Origin: Ulva prolifera | Taxonomy: Eukaryota > Chlorophyta > Ulvophyceae > Ulvales > Ulvaceae | DNA length: 64,000 nt | Assembly (NCBI GenBank): GCA_023078555.1 | Contig: CM041201.1 | Location: forward strand, 3,665,713 to 3,729,712 | Reading direction: 5' to 3' | Part shown: positions 37,259 through 48,284 of the stretch, piece after piece | Numbering within the stretch: the stretch's first letter is position 1 | Layout of the letters: every line of letters starts with the position of its first letter | The notes under the pieces: generated by a model | What the model was told of the DNA's origin: nothing | The model's database searches: none | What the model saw: only the letters and a program-made list of their open reading frames with translations | Program-made: the position numbers and the translations under genes

Positions 37259-39795
37259 ATGTTCAGCGCGAAGTTGCGTAGTGCCCGTGCTGGCGTCCAT
37301 GGGTGCAATGTTCTTCTATTGTCCATGTCCTTTAGCATTATTGTGCTCTTTCTATGGCAACTGTATGGGGCAGTGACGGGCCACTTGCGCCCATCTACCG
37401 GCGCAACTTTCATAAGAGCATCCTCTACCCAAGTCAGAAGCCATATCTCGGACGTTACAGACGAAAACATACGACTTCAAATGGAAGTCCATGATCTGAA
37501 AACACGGTTATCGGTGTTTCATCAGACAGAAGTGCAGAAGTCCGACGCTGCACAGAACGTCTTGCCTGCTACAGATCCACATGTTCCATGGACACCAGGT
37601 GCAGATCGAGACCGAACATCGTCAAATCCCGAGCTTGCAAGAATTCTTAGGCGGATCAGTGTCAACAACGAGATTGCTGTGGCTGTGAGCAATAAATTCT
37701 TGGCAATGGACGGATACATGCTTGAAGGCTGGTATGCCATCTGAACCTTCATGCCGATGCCAAGCTTGCAACACCTAGCATCGAAGATGTTTGTGGGCTG
37801 TAATTGTGGAACAACCGTACGTTGTCTGGGTTTTCCGAGACTGCACAGCCCATGTGCAAGCTGCCTTTTGATTGCTTCTGGCATCCCCTGCTCCGCCACA
37901 TGAAGCAAAAATGTCACACCAGGGTACCCAGGAAATTACAAGGACGATCTCCGCCACGAAAGTTCTGGACACTGCGACAGCTGTGCTGTTACTTCAGCTT
38001 GGTCAAAAAGATACCGAGTGGTGAGCTCAGGGCGAGGTCATGTGGATCTCGCACCCAGATCTGGCGGCTCAATGTCAATTAGCGTTCACACTCACATATG
38101 GTCCTCTGGAAAGTGCAAGGCACTCGGCGCAGGCACCTTCGAACAAGCTGCATGCAGACCGCAATTGGTACCCTGAGGTACCACATGAGCTTACATTGTT
38201 GCGTCTGGGAGAAACACACATATGCAAAGGGGTGTGTAGGTGCAAGAATATGCAGAGAGCCGGTGTCGACAATCACCTTGTAGTTGCATTGGACGACGAG
38301 ACAAAGAGACAGGTAGAAAAGTTCGGATCAACTGCGGTGCGGGTCAACCTTGACGGCGATGAGGAGCAGAAGGCTCTCAATACAGGATCCTCGCATGCAG
38401 TTTCAGGTGCGCTATCCTCCTGCTGCCAACAGCGACCCTCTTTCCTGTTCTGCAGCCCTGCATGCATTGCTGTCAAACAGGTAAGTGACTTGACAGACAC
38501 TGATACACTGTCATGCTTCTGGTGGAGGTATCTGCACATATTTCAACTACACCAGAGGTTTGAGACAAGCGATGGGCGTGCATCATGCTTGAGACATCCC
38601 ACTCTACCCAAGGGTCTGCTGATGCTGCTAATCTGTGCACACTCTTGGTGTCATTCCTTATCCACTATAGTAGCACGGGTCCACCCTTGACACAATTGTG
38701 TTAAGTATCAGTCTTCGAGTCCCGAGACTGAGGGTGGGACTGCAGGCCTCAAGTTTCAGATCCTGAAAGAGTTCTTGCTGCTGGGATACGCAGTCCTGCT
38801 CTCAGATGTCGACATAGTCACAGTACAAAACCCCTTTGGTCATCTTCACCGCGATTCGGATGTTGAGGGTATGAGTGATGGATGGGATGACGCCAAAGCG
38901 TGTGCAGCCTGCCCCCCCCAGACCACACCAAACATGCATCTTTCACTCCGATGCAAGTGCATGCCAAGTCTGTTGACAGCACATGCAAGTGCCGCTGTCA
39001 TACCTGTGGTGTGAACGATGTGGGTCAACTGACATGTTGCCAAGTTGATCATGCAATGTGATGATCCAGCCCAAGCCAACAACTACTGTGCATTAGCGCC
39101 TTCCGTCAAGAATTGTATGAGCTTATATGCTGTGCAGCTATGGCTACAACGATGTCTTTGACGACCCGCAAATGGGCTGGAGTCGCTACTCACATAGCAT
39201 CCGTGTCTCAGTGATCAACAGGTGAGCCTCGGCTCACCCTTGGACGTGTCCCCTCAGATCGCTGCAGATGCCAAATTCCACAGTGCCTTAAGCGCCCAAG
39301 TGAATGGCAACGGGCACTGCATCTTCGGCCAGGCCACACCTGCATCCGTCATATCCGCTTCACATAGATGTGTGGCTGAGTGTGCAAGCTGCATCGTCAC
39401 ACTTAGGCACGTGAAGTCAGGTGCTGTGCAGTGGTCTTTTCTACATGCGGCCAACTCTTGCATCGCTCAGCGTCCTGAATCTGGTGTTTGACCGCATCAA
39501 AGCTGAGCACGGCTGGGACCAGGCACTGTTCAATGAGGTCCTCTTCCTGCCATCGCGGCCCGGCTACATGTCGCCGCATGCCACATGCCGCATCCTCGAC
39601 CGCCACCTCTTCATGAATTCAAAGACTCTGTTCGTGTACCTGCGGAAGGATGCGCAACTGTACGCCAGCACGCACCCGGTGATGGTCCATGTGAACTATC
39701 ACAACGACAAGTGGCTTAGATTCCTGGCTGTGCAGCAACGCTATGTGGAAGGTGACATGGCTGCGCTGGACAGGCTGTCGGATGCGACGGTCTGA
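37259..39795 (+). CDS. GT77 arabinosyltransferase, RRA-like (type II Golgi membrane protein)
   Basis: RRA enzymes extend arabinose chains on hydroxyproline-rich glycoproteins of green-lineage cell walls. Five exons, 37259-37731, 38240-38406, 38746-38899, 39138-39221 and 39432-39795, total 1242 nt (413 residues) with every phase matching. Residues 16-36 ([20 protein letters not shown]) form a signal anchor followed by a short stem. The catalytic domain shows [28 protein letters not shown] (across a junction), [14 protein letters not shown] with the metal-binding DVD at 234-236, [42 protein letters not shown], and the family end [12 protein letters not shown] near the C-terminus. Length is close to that of plant RRA proteins. 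RRA itself or a sister GT77 clade is possible; the exact sugar linkage is inference. Confidence 0.92.
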
Positions 39796-41792
39796 CTACA
39801 TCCAGCTTGATGCCCATCCAGGCGCACATGGATGGACCAGCTCCTTGTGCAGGCTGTGGTATCACTGGGTGAGGCGATGGTGTGAGCTGCTCTTGCAATG
39901 TCTCACGCTCGGGCGAGACTGCACCCTCTCGTGCTGACCCACTACCTTCAGGTGATGTGCATATCACCCCTGGTATTGGTCAACGTGGAACGCTGACCTA
40001 CTGGTGCATGTCCTTTTGCACGAGGCACCAGCCCTGTGCCTAGCAAAGGTGGAGGGTATGAAAGTCTTTGGGGCTTTGGTGCGGAGGAGGGATTCAGATT
40101 CAAGTCACAAGCACTTGGGCCTGGCTCCAAGGCCACAGACCATGGCCACACTCTCCGTCAGCACCGCATCTGACGCGAGCATTCCATGGAGGCTTATGTC
40201 GTTTGCAACGTTGCGGACATAAACTCGTACATGGTCCAGCGGAGCTCAATGGAATTGGCATCGGGCTGTACACATCCATCTGGCATCGGTGCTGACGTGG
40301 CTACTGAGTCACTGCCTGGCAAATTCCGGTGCATGAACCAGTTGGTAGACTGGGGTACAGCACTGTGGGTTTCAGGACCGGTTGGGACATACTGTTTTGC
40401 TGTACAGCGCCCACACCCTACAATTCCAGTATCATTTATACAGACCCAACACCAGGATGAACAGCACACTCTATTTTGCACAGGAACTCTTGCAGTCTGC
40501 TTTTCGCCCGGCGGTGGGGGCACTTGCATAGCCGCTCCCTTCTAGCAGGACCTCAAGTGGCGTTCCCTGACGGGCGGTGGCGGAAGGTTGGGGTGCCCCA
40601 GGGAGGGTTGCGCGCAAGGGGGAACATCATCTATGCATTGCGGATCGCGTTGCGCTGCGTACTTCTGTCTGCCGCGTCGCATCTCACCTGCACAAGGTTT
40701 GAAGCCTCACCGCCGATTGGAGAGGTGCCAGGGCACATCATGGGCGATCTGCTTGTGTGAGCGCCTTGGGCGCAGACGACGCCGGCAGCTTACATCGTGG
40801 CTAGTATGCAAGAGCTGCAGCTGCCTTGGCACGGTGTCGTCCATTCGAGATGTTTGTGCAAGTAGCGACCCGCAGCACCGGCTCGAGGCGTGGATGGTGC
40901 TTCGAGGACAGGGCTTGCACATCAGAATGGGCGGCTGTACAGGTCGCATGGAGCTCCTGCACGGCAGGGGCTGCAGTGATGAGGGACGTAGAGGTGGGGA
41001 CAGTATATGCCGCGGCCAGAGCGTTCGCTAAGCATGCAGGCGTCGGCGTCCACGGGCTGCCTGGGACCAAGCCGAAGCAAGCAATCCGGTCCCTCGCGCA
41101 ATCGACGGGCACGCTTGAATCCATTGACGATGGATGAAGATCGTGCACTGTGGTCGGTACATGGCGGATGCATGCGCGTAAGTGACAAAGGTAGGTGCAG
41201 TTGTAATGAAGTTCATGTAGGGACATGTTGACACAGACCTGGCATATGTTCATGTACCAGAGAAGCCAGCATTGATCGTCACAGAGACACCTCGTTCGTT
41301 GCCTTTCACTGTCGCGATCCAGCCTGCAAACTGCTGCCGCTGACAATGTTCAGTTCCTGTGGAGAGCAACAGTCTTGCATCCGTGACCGGGTGTCTACGA
41401 CCCAGACATCTTACGTAGCATGTAGTGACCTCCGCTTTGATTCGAATGGGCACCAAATGCATCCACTTGCACTCTGCGCTTGTGGAATGTGCTGGGTTGT
41501 ATGCGACACCATGTTCCGCTTGTCAGTCCTTGACCCTGCTTCAGCCAGGGAGTAGCTTGTGCAGGGTGGACGTCCACTGACAAGCACATCACATGAGAGT
41601 AGTTTTATAGCAAGCCCTGACATGCTAGATATTACTTTTGAGTTGCATCCACGCTTACAAATGGCATGGATAACCGGAGCCGCTGGCCTGAGCACCGGGA
41701 CTATATCAGAAGCGCCATGGTGCATCGCTCGCTGCAACACAGCAGCAACTAGAGTCTAACGACACCACCACCACGCGGGCGGTGGAACAAGA
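39796..41792. other. Intergenic region between converging genes
   Basis: It lies between the 3' ends of the GT77 gene (+) and the F-box/LRR gene (-). GC-rich frames on both strands at about 40.5-41.35 kb (minus 40801-41346, 181 codons; plus 40826-41137, 103 codons) overlap each other, and neither shows a family motif. A small gene here is possible but not supported. Confidence 0.4.
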
Positions 41793-44700
41793 TCACATCA
41801 TCCAGAATGGCGCGGCCACGCCCTCGAACGTCAGCCGGCTCCGTGCCTTGGCAAGCAAGCACTGCGACCCCTCCACCCGCCGCAATCGCTGGCACTGCAC
41901 CAGCTCCAGCACCATGTCCTCCCGCTGCGTTGTGTGGCAGCCGCGATTCACCAGCACCGACCCCCCCTTCCCCCGGCCGGCATGCAGCTGCCAGTGCGGG
42001 CACAGCGTCACGTAGCGCAGGCGCGGCAGCGCCGCGAGGTCGCGCGCCGCGCCGGCACCGCAGCCCGTGCACGCGAGGCTGAGGCGCGTGAGGCCGGTCA
42101 TGCCTGCGAGCGCGCCGCCGGCGGCGTCGCCGACGGCGGTGCATGCTGTGAGGTCCAGCGCCTCAAGGGCCGCCAGCTGCTGCAGTGCACGCACGGCAGC
42201 ATCGGTGACCTCTGATGAGTACGCCAGGCTCAGACTGCTCAGCCTGCATGATTACATGCATCACCGAAGCGCAGCGATGCAGGGCACATACTCGAGCTGC
42301 ACCTTACGACCACGGATCAGCGGCGCTGACGCATCGCGCACAGCATGACAATGTGCAGATGAGGTAGGAGGAAACAGGTGCATGAACAACAGCGTGTGCA
42401 GCCCCAGACGGCCACCCTGCCGATGCTTAGGGACCATTTCCCGGTCAAGGACAGCGCGGCAGAGAAGCTAACGCGGGGCAAGCAGGCGCAGCCCACCCCC
42501 TGCAGCAGCGGCGGCGTACCGGTGGCAGCACTGCACCAGCATGGCCACATCTTCATCGCGGACGTGCCCATGCGAGAGGTCGAGGGAGCACAGGCCCGTG
42601 ATGCCGAGGAGGGCCCGCAGGATTGCGCTGGTGTGGCCCGAGGCGGTGACGCGCGGCAGGGTGAGTGAGCGGAGGCTCGACAGGCAGGGCAGCACGGCAG
42701 CGAGCGCAATCGCGCACGCCTGGGTACACCCACCCTGGGACGGTGACAGGCTGAGGGCGGTCAAGGACGTGGTGAGGGCCAGCAGAGCCAGCACGGCCGT
42801 GTCCTGCACGAGCGCACTGCTCTGTGACCTGACTCGAGCGGGGTCGATTCTTGTTCGGAGCGTAGGCTCAGCTTCGACAAAACAGTTGTACGCGGCCTGG
42901 CCCGACACCTCGGCTTTGCGGAAGTGCGAAGAGCTCTCGCATATGAATGCAGCGCTATGGTGATTGCAGCACGGGACGAGGAGGACATGTAGGCATGGTG
43001 AGTGGCATCAGAATCTGCTGCATACCTGTGGAGGGGATACCGCGCGGGAGCTGCCGAGGAGATGCAGCTGCTGCAGCTGGCGCTGCTCTGCCAGCAGTGC
43101 AAGCAGGCGCCCGGGCAAGCACAGATTGTTGTTCAGGCTCACCTCCTCTAGTCCTCGCACCGGCCGCGCGGCGTCCAGCACGGGCAGCAGGTACAAGCAC
43201 CCGGGGGCGTTATCACACACGAACCGCCGCAGCGGCGCCGGGCGGCGCGGCCCGCTACCCTCCATTAGGCTGCCCTCGGCCTCCACATCTGTCGGCGTGT
43301 GGAGGAAGAAGTGCACCGGGGCCGCGGCCCGCGGCGCGATGACCGCAGACGGCGGCGCCGTGAGGCACCGCGACACCTCCAGGTCCTCTAGCACCGGGCA
43401 GTCCAGCACAAGCCGCGCCAGCGTGGAGAACGGGAGGGATGTGCGCTCTGGAGGCGCGAGGTGCAGCTGCGTGAGGTGGGCGCATACACCCGGTGAGGGG
43501 AGCGCGCGGGGGAGGCCGGCGCGAAGGTTCAGGGGGAGCGGGAAGGAAAGGGAGTGCAGCAGCGGCCCGGCAGTCGCGGCGCGCGGCTGCGGCCCGGCGG
43601 CACTCTGCGAGATGCGCTTGAGACAGAGTGAGGTGAGGTGCGAGAGGGCGGGCATGCCGGTCGGCAGGGTGGCGTTGGGTGCGTGGAGGCGCGTGAGAGC
43701 TGGGTGCACAGCAAGCCAGGCCGGGGCGGAGGGGGGGGTTGCGGGTAGGATAAGCGCGCGTGTGGCGGCTGCAGCTGCAACACTCGAGAGGCAAAGAGTG
43801 TGTGACGCTGAGGCCTCCCGCTGGTCATGCTGCGGCTGCGGGAGGGTGTTCGGGAGGCGCGTGAGCAGGTCCGAGGGCGGGTGCTGCTCCAGAACCCCGA
43901 CCGAGGCGGCGCAGGTGATTTGACTGGCATCTGTGGTCAACGAGCAAAGCTGTGGCAAGATGATGGCGTGGTACCTGACCGGCACAGCTTGTGTGGACGA
44001 AGGGGTGGTGCTGGGGTCGGCGTGGGCAGAAGCTGGCTGGCAGGGCTGAAATGTGCAGGGCAACAGCTGCTTTGCCTGGAGAGCTGCGCTTGCGATGAGC
44101 TGGAGAGCGTGGACCGGCACGAGAATGACTCCAGTCTCTTGCGGTGTACGGTGCTGTTGAGAAGCTGACGCGGACTGTCGGGGGGCGGGAGTGTCGGGGC
44201 TGATGTACGGGATTGCAGCTGGCAGGGCAGACAAGGCCTGCCTGCCAGGGGATCCGGAGATATGGACGCTAGTCAGGTTGGCTGCAAGGCAGAGGCACAC
44301 AGCGGCTGCAGCTGTCGTGTTGCTGTTATTTGCTAAGCGCAGGTGGTGCAATCGTGTCAGGAACTGCGACCAACGACCCGGGGCAGCCATTGCATGTGAA
44401 CACAGTGCGTAGGTCTCTGCTTGGCCTGCAGCGTATCGCATGGATGAGATAGCAAGAATTGCAGAAACATGACAAGCGCTACTTTGAGTATGTGACTGCC
44501 GGAACAGTTTGTGATGTGGGCATTTATTTTGATGGAGGACCAGATTGTGCGCACCCGTGATCTCCAGAGACGTCACAGACAAGCAGTCAGGAAGCCGATT
44601 GGCAAATGCGTTGATTACGTGCCAGCGTCGATCACAATGCTCTAGACCAGGGGCTTGAGGCTGTCCTGATGGCGCGGTTATCAGGTCGTCTGACCGTGGT

Positions 44701-45142
44701 GATCCCCAGGCAAGCTGTGTCACTGTCTCCGGAATGGGCGTATCTTCGGAGTCAATTTCCTGGTCCGAACCGCTGTCTGGCCAATACATATCGCCATGGA
44801 ACAGCGCATCAAAAGTATCATATGAAGCTGCTGAAAGGTCCAGGCGCTGTAGCTGCGGAAAGCGCTTGGCCCATGTGACCTGCCCATAGGCTTGATTATT
44901 TTTCTCGTTGCAGAGCACCTAGTTTGCGGCAGGCTCTGCCACCATACATGAACACAGGTAAGCAGCCATGAAGCTGTGAAGCACACCTGTGGTACCGTGC
45001 GTGGCCGCAAGCACTGCACAGATGCGTCGGACACTTGCTTCCAAGCTCTGCAGACTTGGGCGAGCTGCTCAATGTCATCTCGTGACAGCATCTCGATCAC
45101 CCGAGCCAGAACATCATGCTGGATGTTCTCCCATTGGCTCAT
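41793..45142 (-). CDS. F-box/leucine-rich-repeat protein
   Basis: This is a likely substrate receptor of an SCF ubiquitin ligase: the F-box binds SKP1 and the LRRs bind the target (family knowledge). Four exons, 45142-44987, 44879-43026, 42803-42520 and 42243-41793, total 2745 nt (914 residues) with matching phases. Exon 1 carries the F-box (VLARVIEMLSRDDIEQLAQV, then CRAWKQVSDASVQCL, about residues 11-45). LRRs are seen as FPQLQRLDLSA, LTRLHHLRLANN, LSHLTSLCLKRISQ, LEEVSLNNNLCLPGRL, LSSLRSLTLPRV, LCSLDLSHGHVRDEDVAMLV and LAALEALDLTACTAVGDAA, the last ones of the Cys-containing FBXL type. Exon 2 is 1854 nt, unusually long for this window, and its middle (about 44.35-43.8 kb) is low-complexity Ala/Ser/Pro/Gln-rich; an undetected intron there cannot be excluded. 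It diverges from ARL16. Confidence 0.85.
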
Positions 45143-45919
45143 GATTGTAAACAGCTATCCTTGGCTGCTTGTGGCAGTGAACTTCAATGGCCGGATCGAT
45201 TCAAAGTAGTTGATAATGTGTCACGGCGAGACGATGTGTCTCCTGTAACACAGTCCCACTTGCATGCACTGGAACCGTTCTCATCGGTTGCTTGTTTGAC
45301 TCAGTCACCACGCAGGCTGTTGGGCTACATGCGCCTTTAATCAGCAAACCATACGCTAGTGGACGCTGGAGCAGCTGTGGAAATCGCACGCTCCGCATCA
45401 AGCAAACATTGATACCTTCACACCGCCGCATGCTGCAAACATGTGTGCCATGGTGCGCAAGGTGATGTTGATGCTGCAGCATGATGAATGTGGGCTGCAC
45501 AGGTCCCGTGACCTCCAATTGTTACAAGGACCCAGTCGGAGAGGCGGGGAGCACCGCAGGAACTGGGCAGCTACACAGCACGACCAAGTTGCGCGGCAGC
45601 TGTCTGCTCCGAACGCATGAACCACTCCAAGGCGAAAACTGGCATCTGCATATGCATCAGTAAACTTGTTTGGACGTCGAGCCACGTACCACTGTCTGCT
45701 CCATGCGACCCACCCAACATCGCATGACATGTATCATCGATATGTGTGTCATGATGTGGCAACTGTTATATAACATTGGAAGCGTAGACTTTTCTCGTTA
45801 TGCCAACAACCGCACCACTTGCTCTTGCGCATGATCAAGCTGTTTGCTGCCGAGTTGTTGCTATACCTTGACTTGAAGGGCTGTTGAAAGGTGGAATTAC
45901 AGTCAGTCGATAAATACCA
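45143..45919. other. Divergent intergenic region between F-box gene and ARL16
   Basis: No coding exon seen. It must contain both promoters and also carries a dispersed repeat copy near 45527-45566. Confidence 0.5.
45527..45566 (-). repeat. Copy of the TTACAAGG...GCACCGC dispersed repeat
   Basis: GTTACAAGG, then GTCGGAGAGGC, then GAGCACCGCAGGAAC follow in the same order and spacing as at 3668-3715 (GTTACAAAGG, GCCGGAGAGGCCGGTAGCAC, CGCCAGGACC). Related inverted copies are at 4115-4150 and 25767-25800. Confidence 0.5.
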
Positions 45920-46944
45920 ATGCTCTGCCGAAAGCAGGAGAAGCTGGTGCTGCTTGCTCTTGGACAACAGGTGGCCGTTCCACCTGCACATGATGTTGGG
46001 GCCAGTGGTTGGTCGAGGACGACACACTGCTTTCCATTAGTACAACTTCTTTTCAAAAGATTGCAGGGAAGCGGTAAATCCACATGTCTGCGCTGCTTGA
46101 TGCAAGGTAGGCTACCACTTAATCAATGGCTACCCTTTGGGCGACACCGCAGAACTGTGTGTCACATGTCAGGCTTGCTGTACCAGGACGGCCGACACTC
46201 GAACCAGGATCTCCGTGTCAACCTACCACTGGCGTAGAGCATTGGCAGGTCCTGAAGCGGCTGCAGGTGACAGAAATTGGATCTGCAGTCGGTGGGCTGT
46301 GGCCTCACTACATCGCCACCTGCACTGCCGGTCTGATGTACTTTGTTGATGTGACAGCAAAGGCTCACATCTCCTATGCTGCCATGGAGCTGCACAGCGT
46401 TGTTGCGCACGATCAATTTACGGTGTGTCTGGCTCATCCTGGGTCACTGATCAGTGACACGCAGCGCTACATTTTCTACAAGCAGACATGTTTGTCATTC
46501 AGCTGCAGGCTGCATCACCTGGCATGATGGCCGTATCATTAACATAATCCGTATCACATTGCATCCTGCATCATAACCTTGCTGATTGCATGTCGATCTT
46601 GCCATGTACACTTCTCGTGTCTGGATATGCATCAAATGTAACACATGCTGCATGGTGAGCAGGGTATGCTATGAGTATGCATGGCGTGTTGCAACTGTAG
46701 ATAGGGGCATGTTTTTCTGCCGAGTGAGCTTTTGAAAGTGCAGAAATTGAAGAACATGCCCTTGATCATTGTGTTGACCAAGTGCGATCTAGTGGAGGAA
46801 GCTCTGGACATTGATGATATATGGTTCCTGCTGGGGCTGGAGACGCTGCAATGGGCGGGGGCCCGGCTTGAGGTTGTCAAAGTGATGTCGACTGCTCCAA
46901 GAGGCTACGACTCACTTGTGAAAGTGCTCACCACATGTGGCTGA
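45920..46944 (+). CDS. ARL16: ARL16-like small GTPase
   Basis: ARL16 is a divergent Arf-family GTPase; animal work links it to ciliary protein traffic. Four exons, 45920-45970, 46067-46106, 46187-46422 and 46705-46944, give 567 nt (188 residues; human ARL16 is 197) with all phases matching. Splicing of exons 1 and 2 creates the P-loop GQQGSGKST (residues 15-23). Exon 3 holds switch I PTTG and the degenerate switch II VTEIGSAVGGLWPHY, where the usual DxxGQ is replaced as in ARL16. Exon 4 holds the guanine-specificity motif LTKCDL and a final MSTAPRG loop. No N-terminal myristoylation glycine follows the Met, also as in ARL16. The atypical switch II implies unusual or absent GTP hydrolysis (inference). 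Exon 4's start is the least certain splice site. Confidence 0.87.
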
Positions 46945-48284
46945 TCGGAACAGCACTCTCATTGCTGGCCCAAGCATCGCCCATGTACAGCTGAGTCGAG
47001 TGCAGTACGGACTTCTGGATTGACAAGCCCTGCCGTTTCCAGGCTTCAGAGACCCATGTGGTACAATAGTTGAAATGGTCGAAAAGGATCGCTCATCGAA
47101 GAGTATCTGCTTCACTTGGAGACAGCCTGTCAAGCCGATAGCCCAAGAAGGCTAGGGCATAATCGAGTGCAGCCCAACATACCGGGGCTACCAAGGGAGT
47201 GAAATGAAGCATGTGTGGAGCAGAGACTACCAAGATTGCAAATTCAGCATCATATCGATCGTATGTTGACAAAGGAACACATTCGGCTACAATGCACAAC
47301 TAATATACCCACTCATTGCCTTGCTGAGTGCCCAGACCTCCTGTGCCTCCAGATCTACACATGGAGAGAGGTCATGCTGCCAAGGAATGTGCAACGCATG
47401 TGTGCGACTCAGCTTGGCGTAAGTCTTGGACTTTTTCACGCGAGAGAGGAAATGCGATGTAACGTGCAGCGCAAGAGGGTCAGACCCCTGCATTGGGACT
47501 GCACCTGAGAGTGTGGACAATACTTTGAAGTCTGAATTGAGCTTCACATTCTGCAAGACACATGGAGGCTGTTCGGGAAACCTCAAAGTCAGGTAGGACA
47601 CATCTGGCAATCCATGGATACGAAACGTATGATCGCAACAGCGAAGCTGTTGGCCAATGCTGCTGGCAACCCTTGAACCCTTGACCCCCCCCCCCCCCCC
47701 CCGTTCCTAGAATCCGATCTCAGACGCCCCTTTGCTGCACAGTTTGATCACATCAGCATGCCAAACATTGTGCCACTTCCCCAGATGGGCTGAAGCAGCA
47801 CCCCCTGAGAGGGTGCCTGTCAGGCGTTAAAGGTAATGTGAACAACGCACACATATCGGGCCATTGTATGGCAGATCAACTACATAAAGAAACACACAGC
47901 AACGACTGGAACCAGGACGAGCAAGGATCAGATCTCAGATCAGGCGTCAGGGATCATGTGGGGCGTGTCGCAAGTGCCCAACGACACCAGTGTCACTGTA
48001 GGGGCAGCATGGAGCCAGAGTGACACGCGAGCTTGACGGAAACCTCCCTTGTGCGCCATGCGTGTCGATGGCATACACCATGGTGAAGTGGTCCCTCATG
48101 CTGGCTCATGGATGCCATACACTCCAGCTGCACAGATTCTCCTGCACCAGTGCGTTGACGCAAGCAGCGCCCAGCGACTGAGAACGTTTTCGCCGCGAGA
48201 TGAGGCGGTGGATCTGCACACAAGGTTCACAGCAAAGACATTCATGTCAGCCTTGCCAGGTCTAGCGCATTGGCTGGTCTGATC
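46945..48284. other. Intergenic region with an 18-nt C tract
   Basis: It lies between ARL16 and the EF-hand/cNBD gene, both on the plus strand. No recognised exon. It contains 18 consecutive C residues at 47685-47702. Confidence 0.5.
47685..47702 (+). repeat. 18-nt homopolymeric C tract
   Basis: An uninterrupted run of 18 C residues in the intergenic region, the second long G/C homopolymer in the window. Confidence 0.9.

Noticed and set aside
42964..43923. 319-codon plus-strand open frame
   Set aside because: It lies opposite the F-box/LRR exon, is Arg/Ser/Gly-rich and has no domain.
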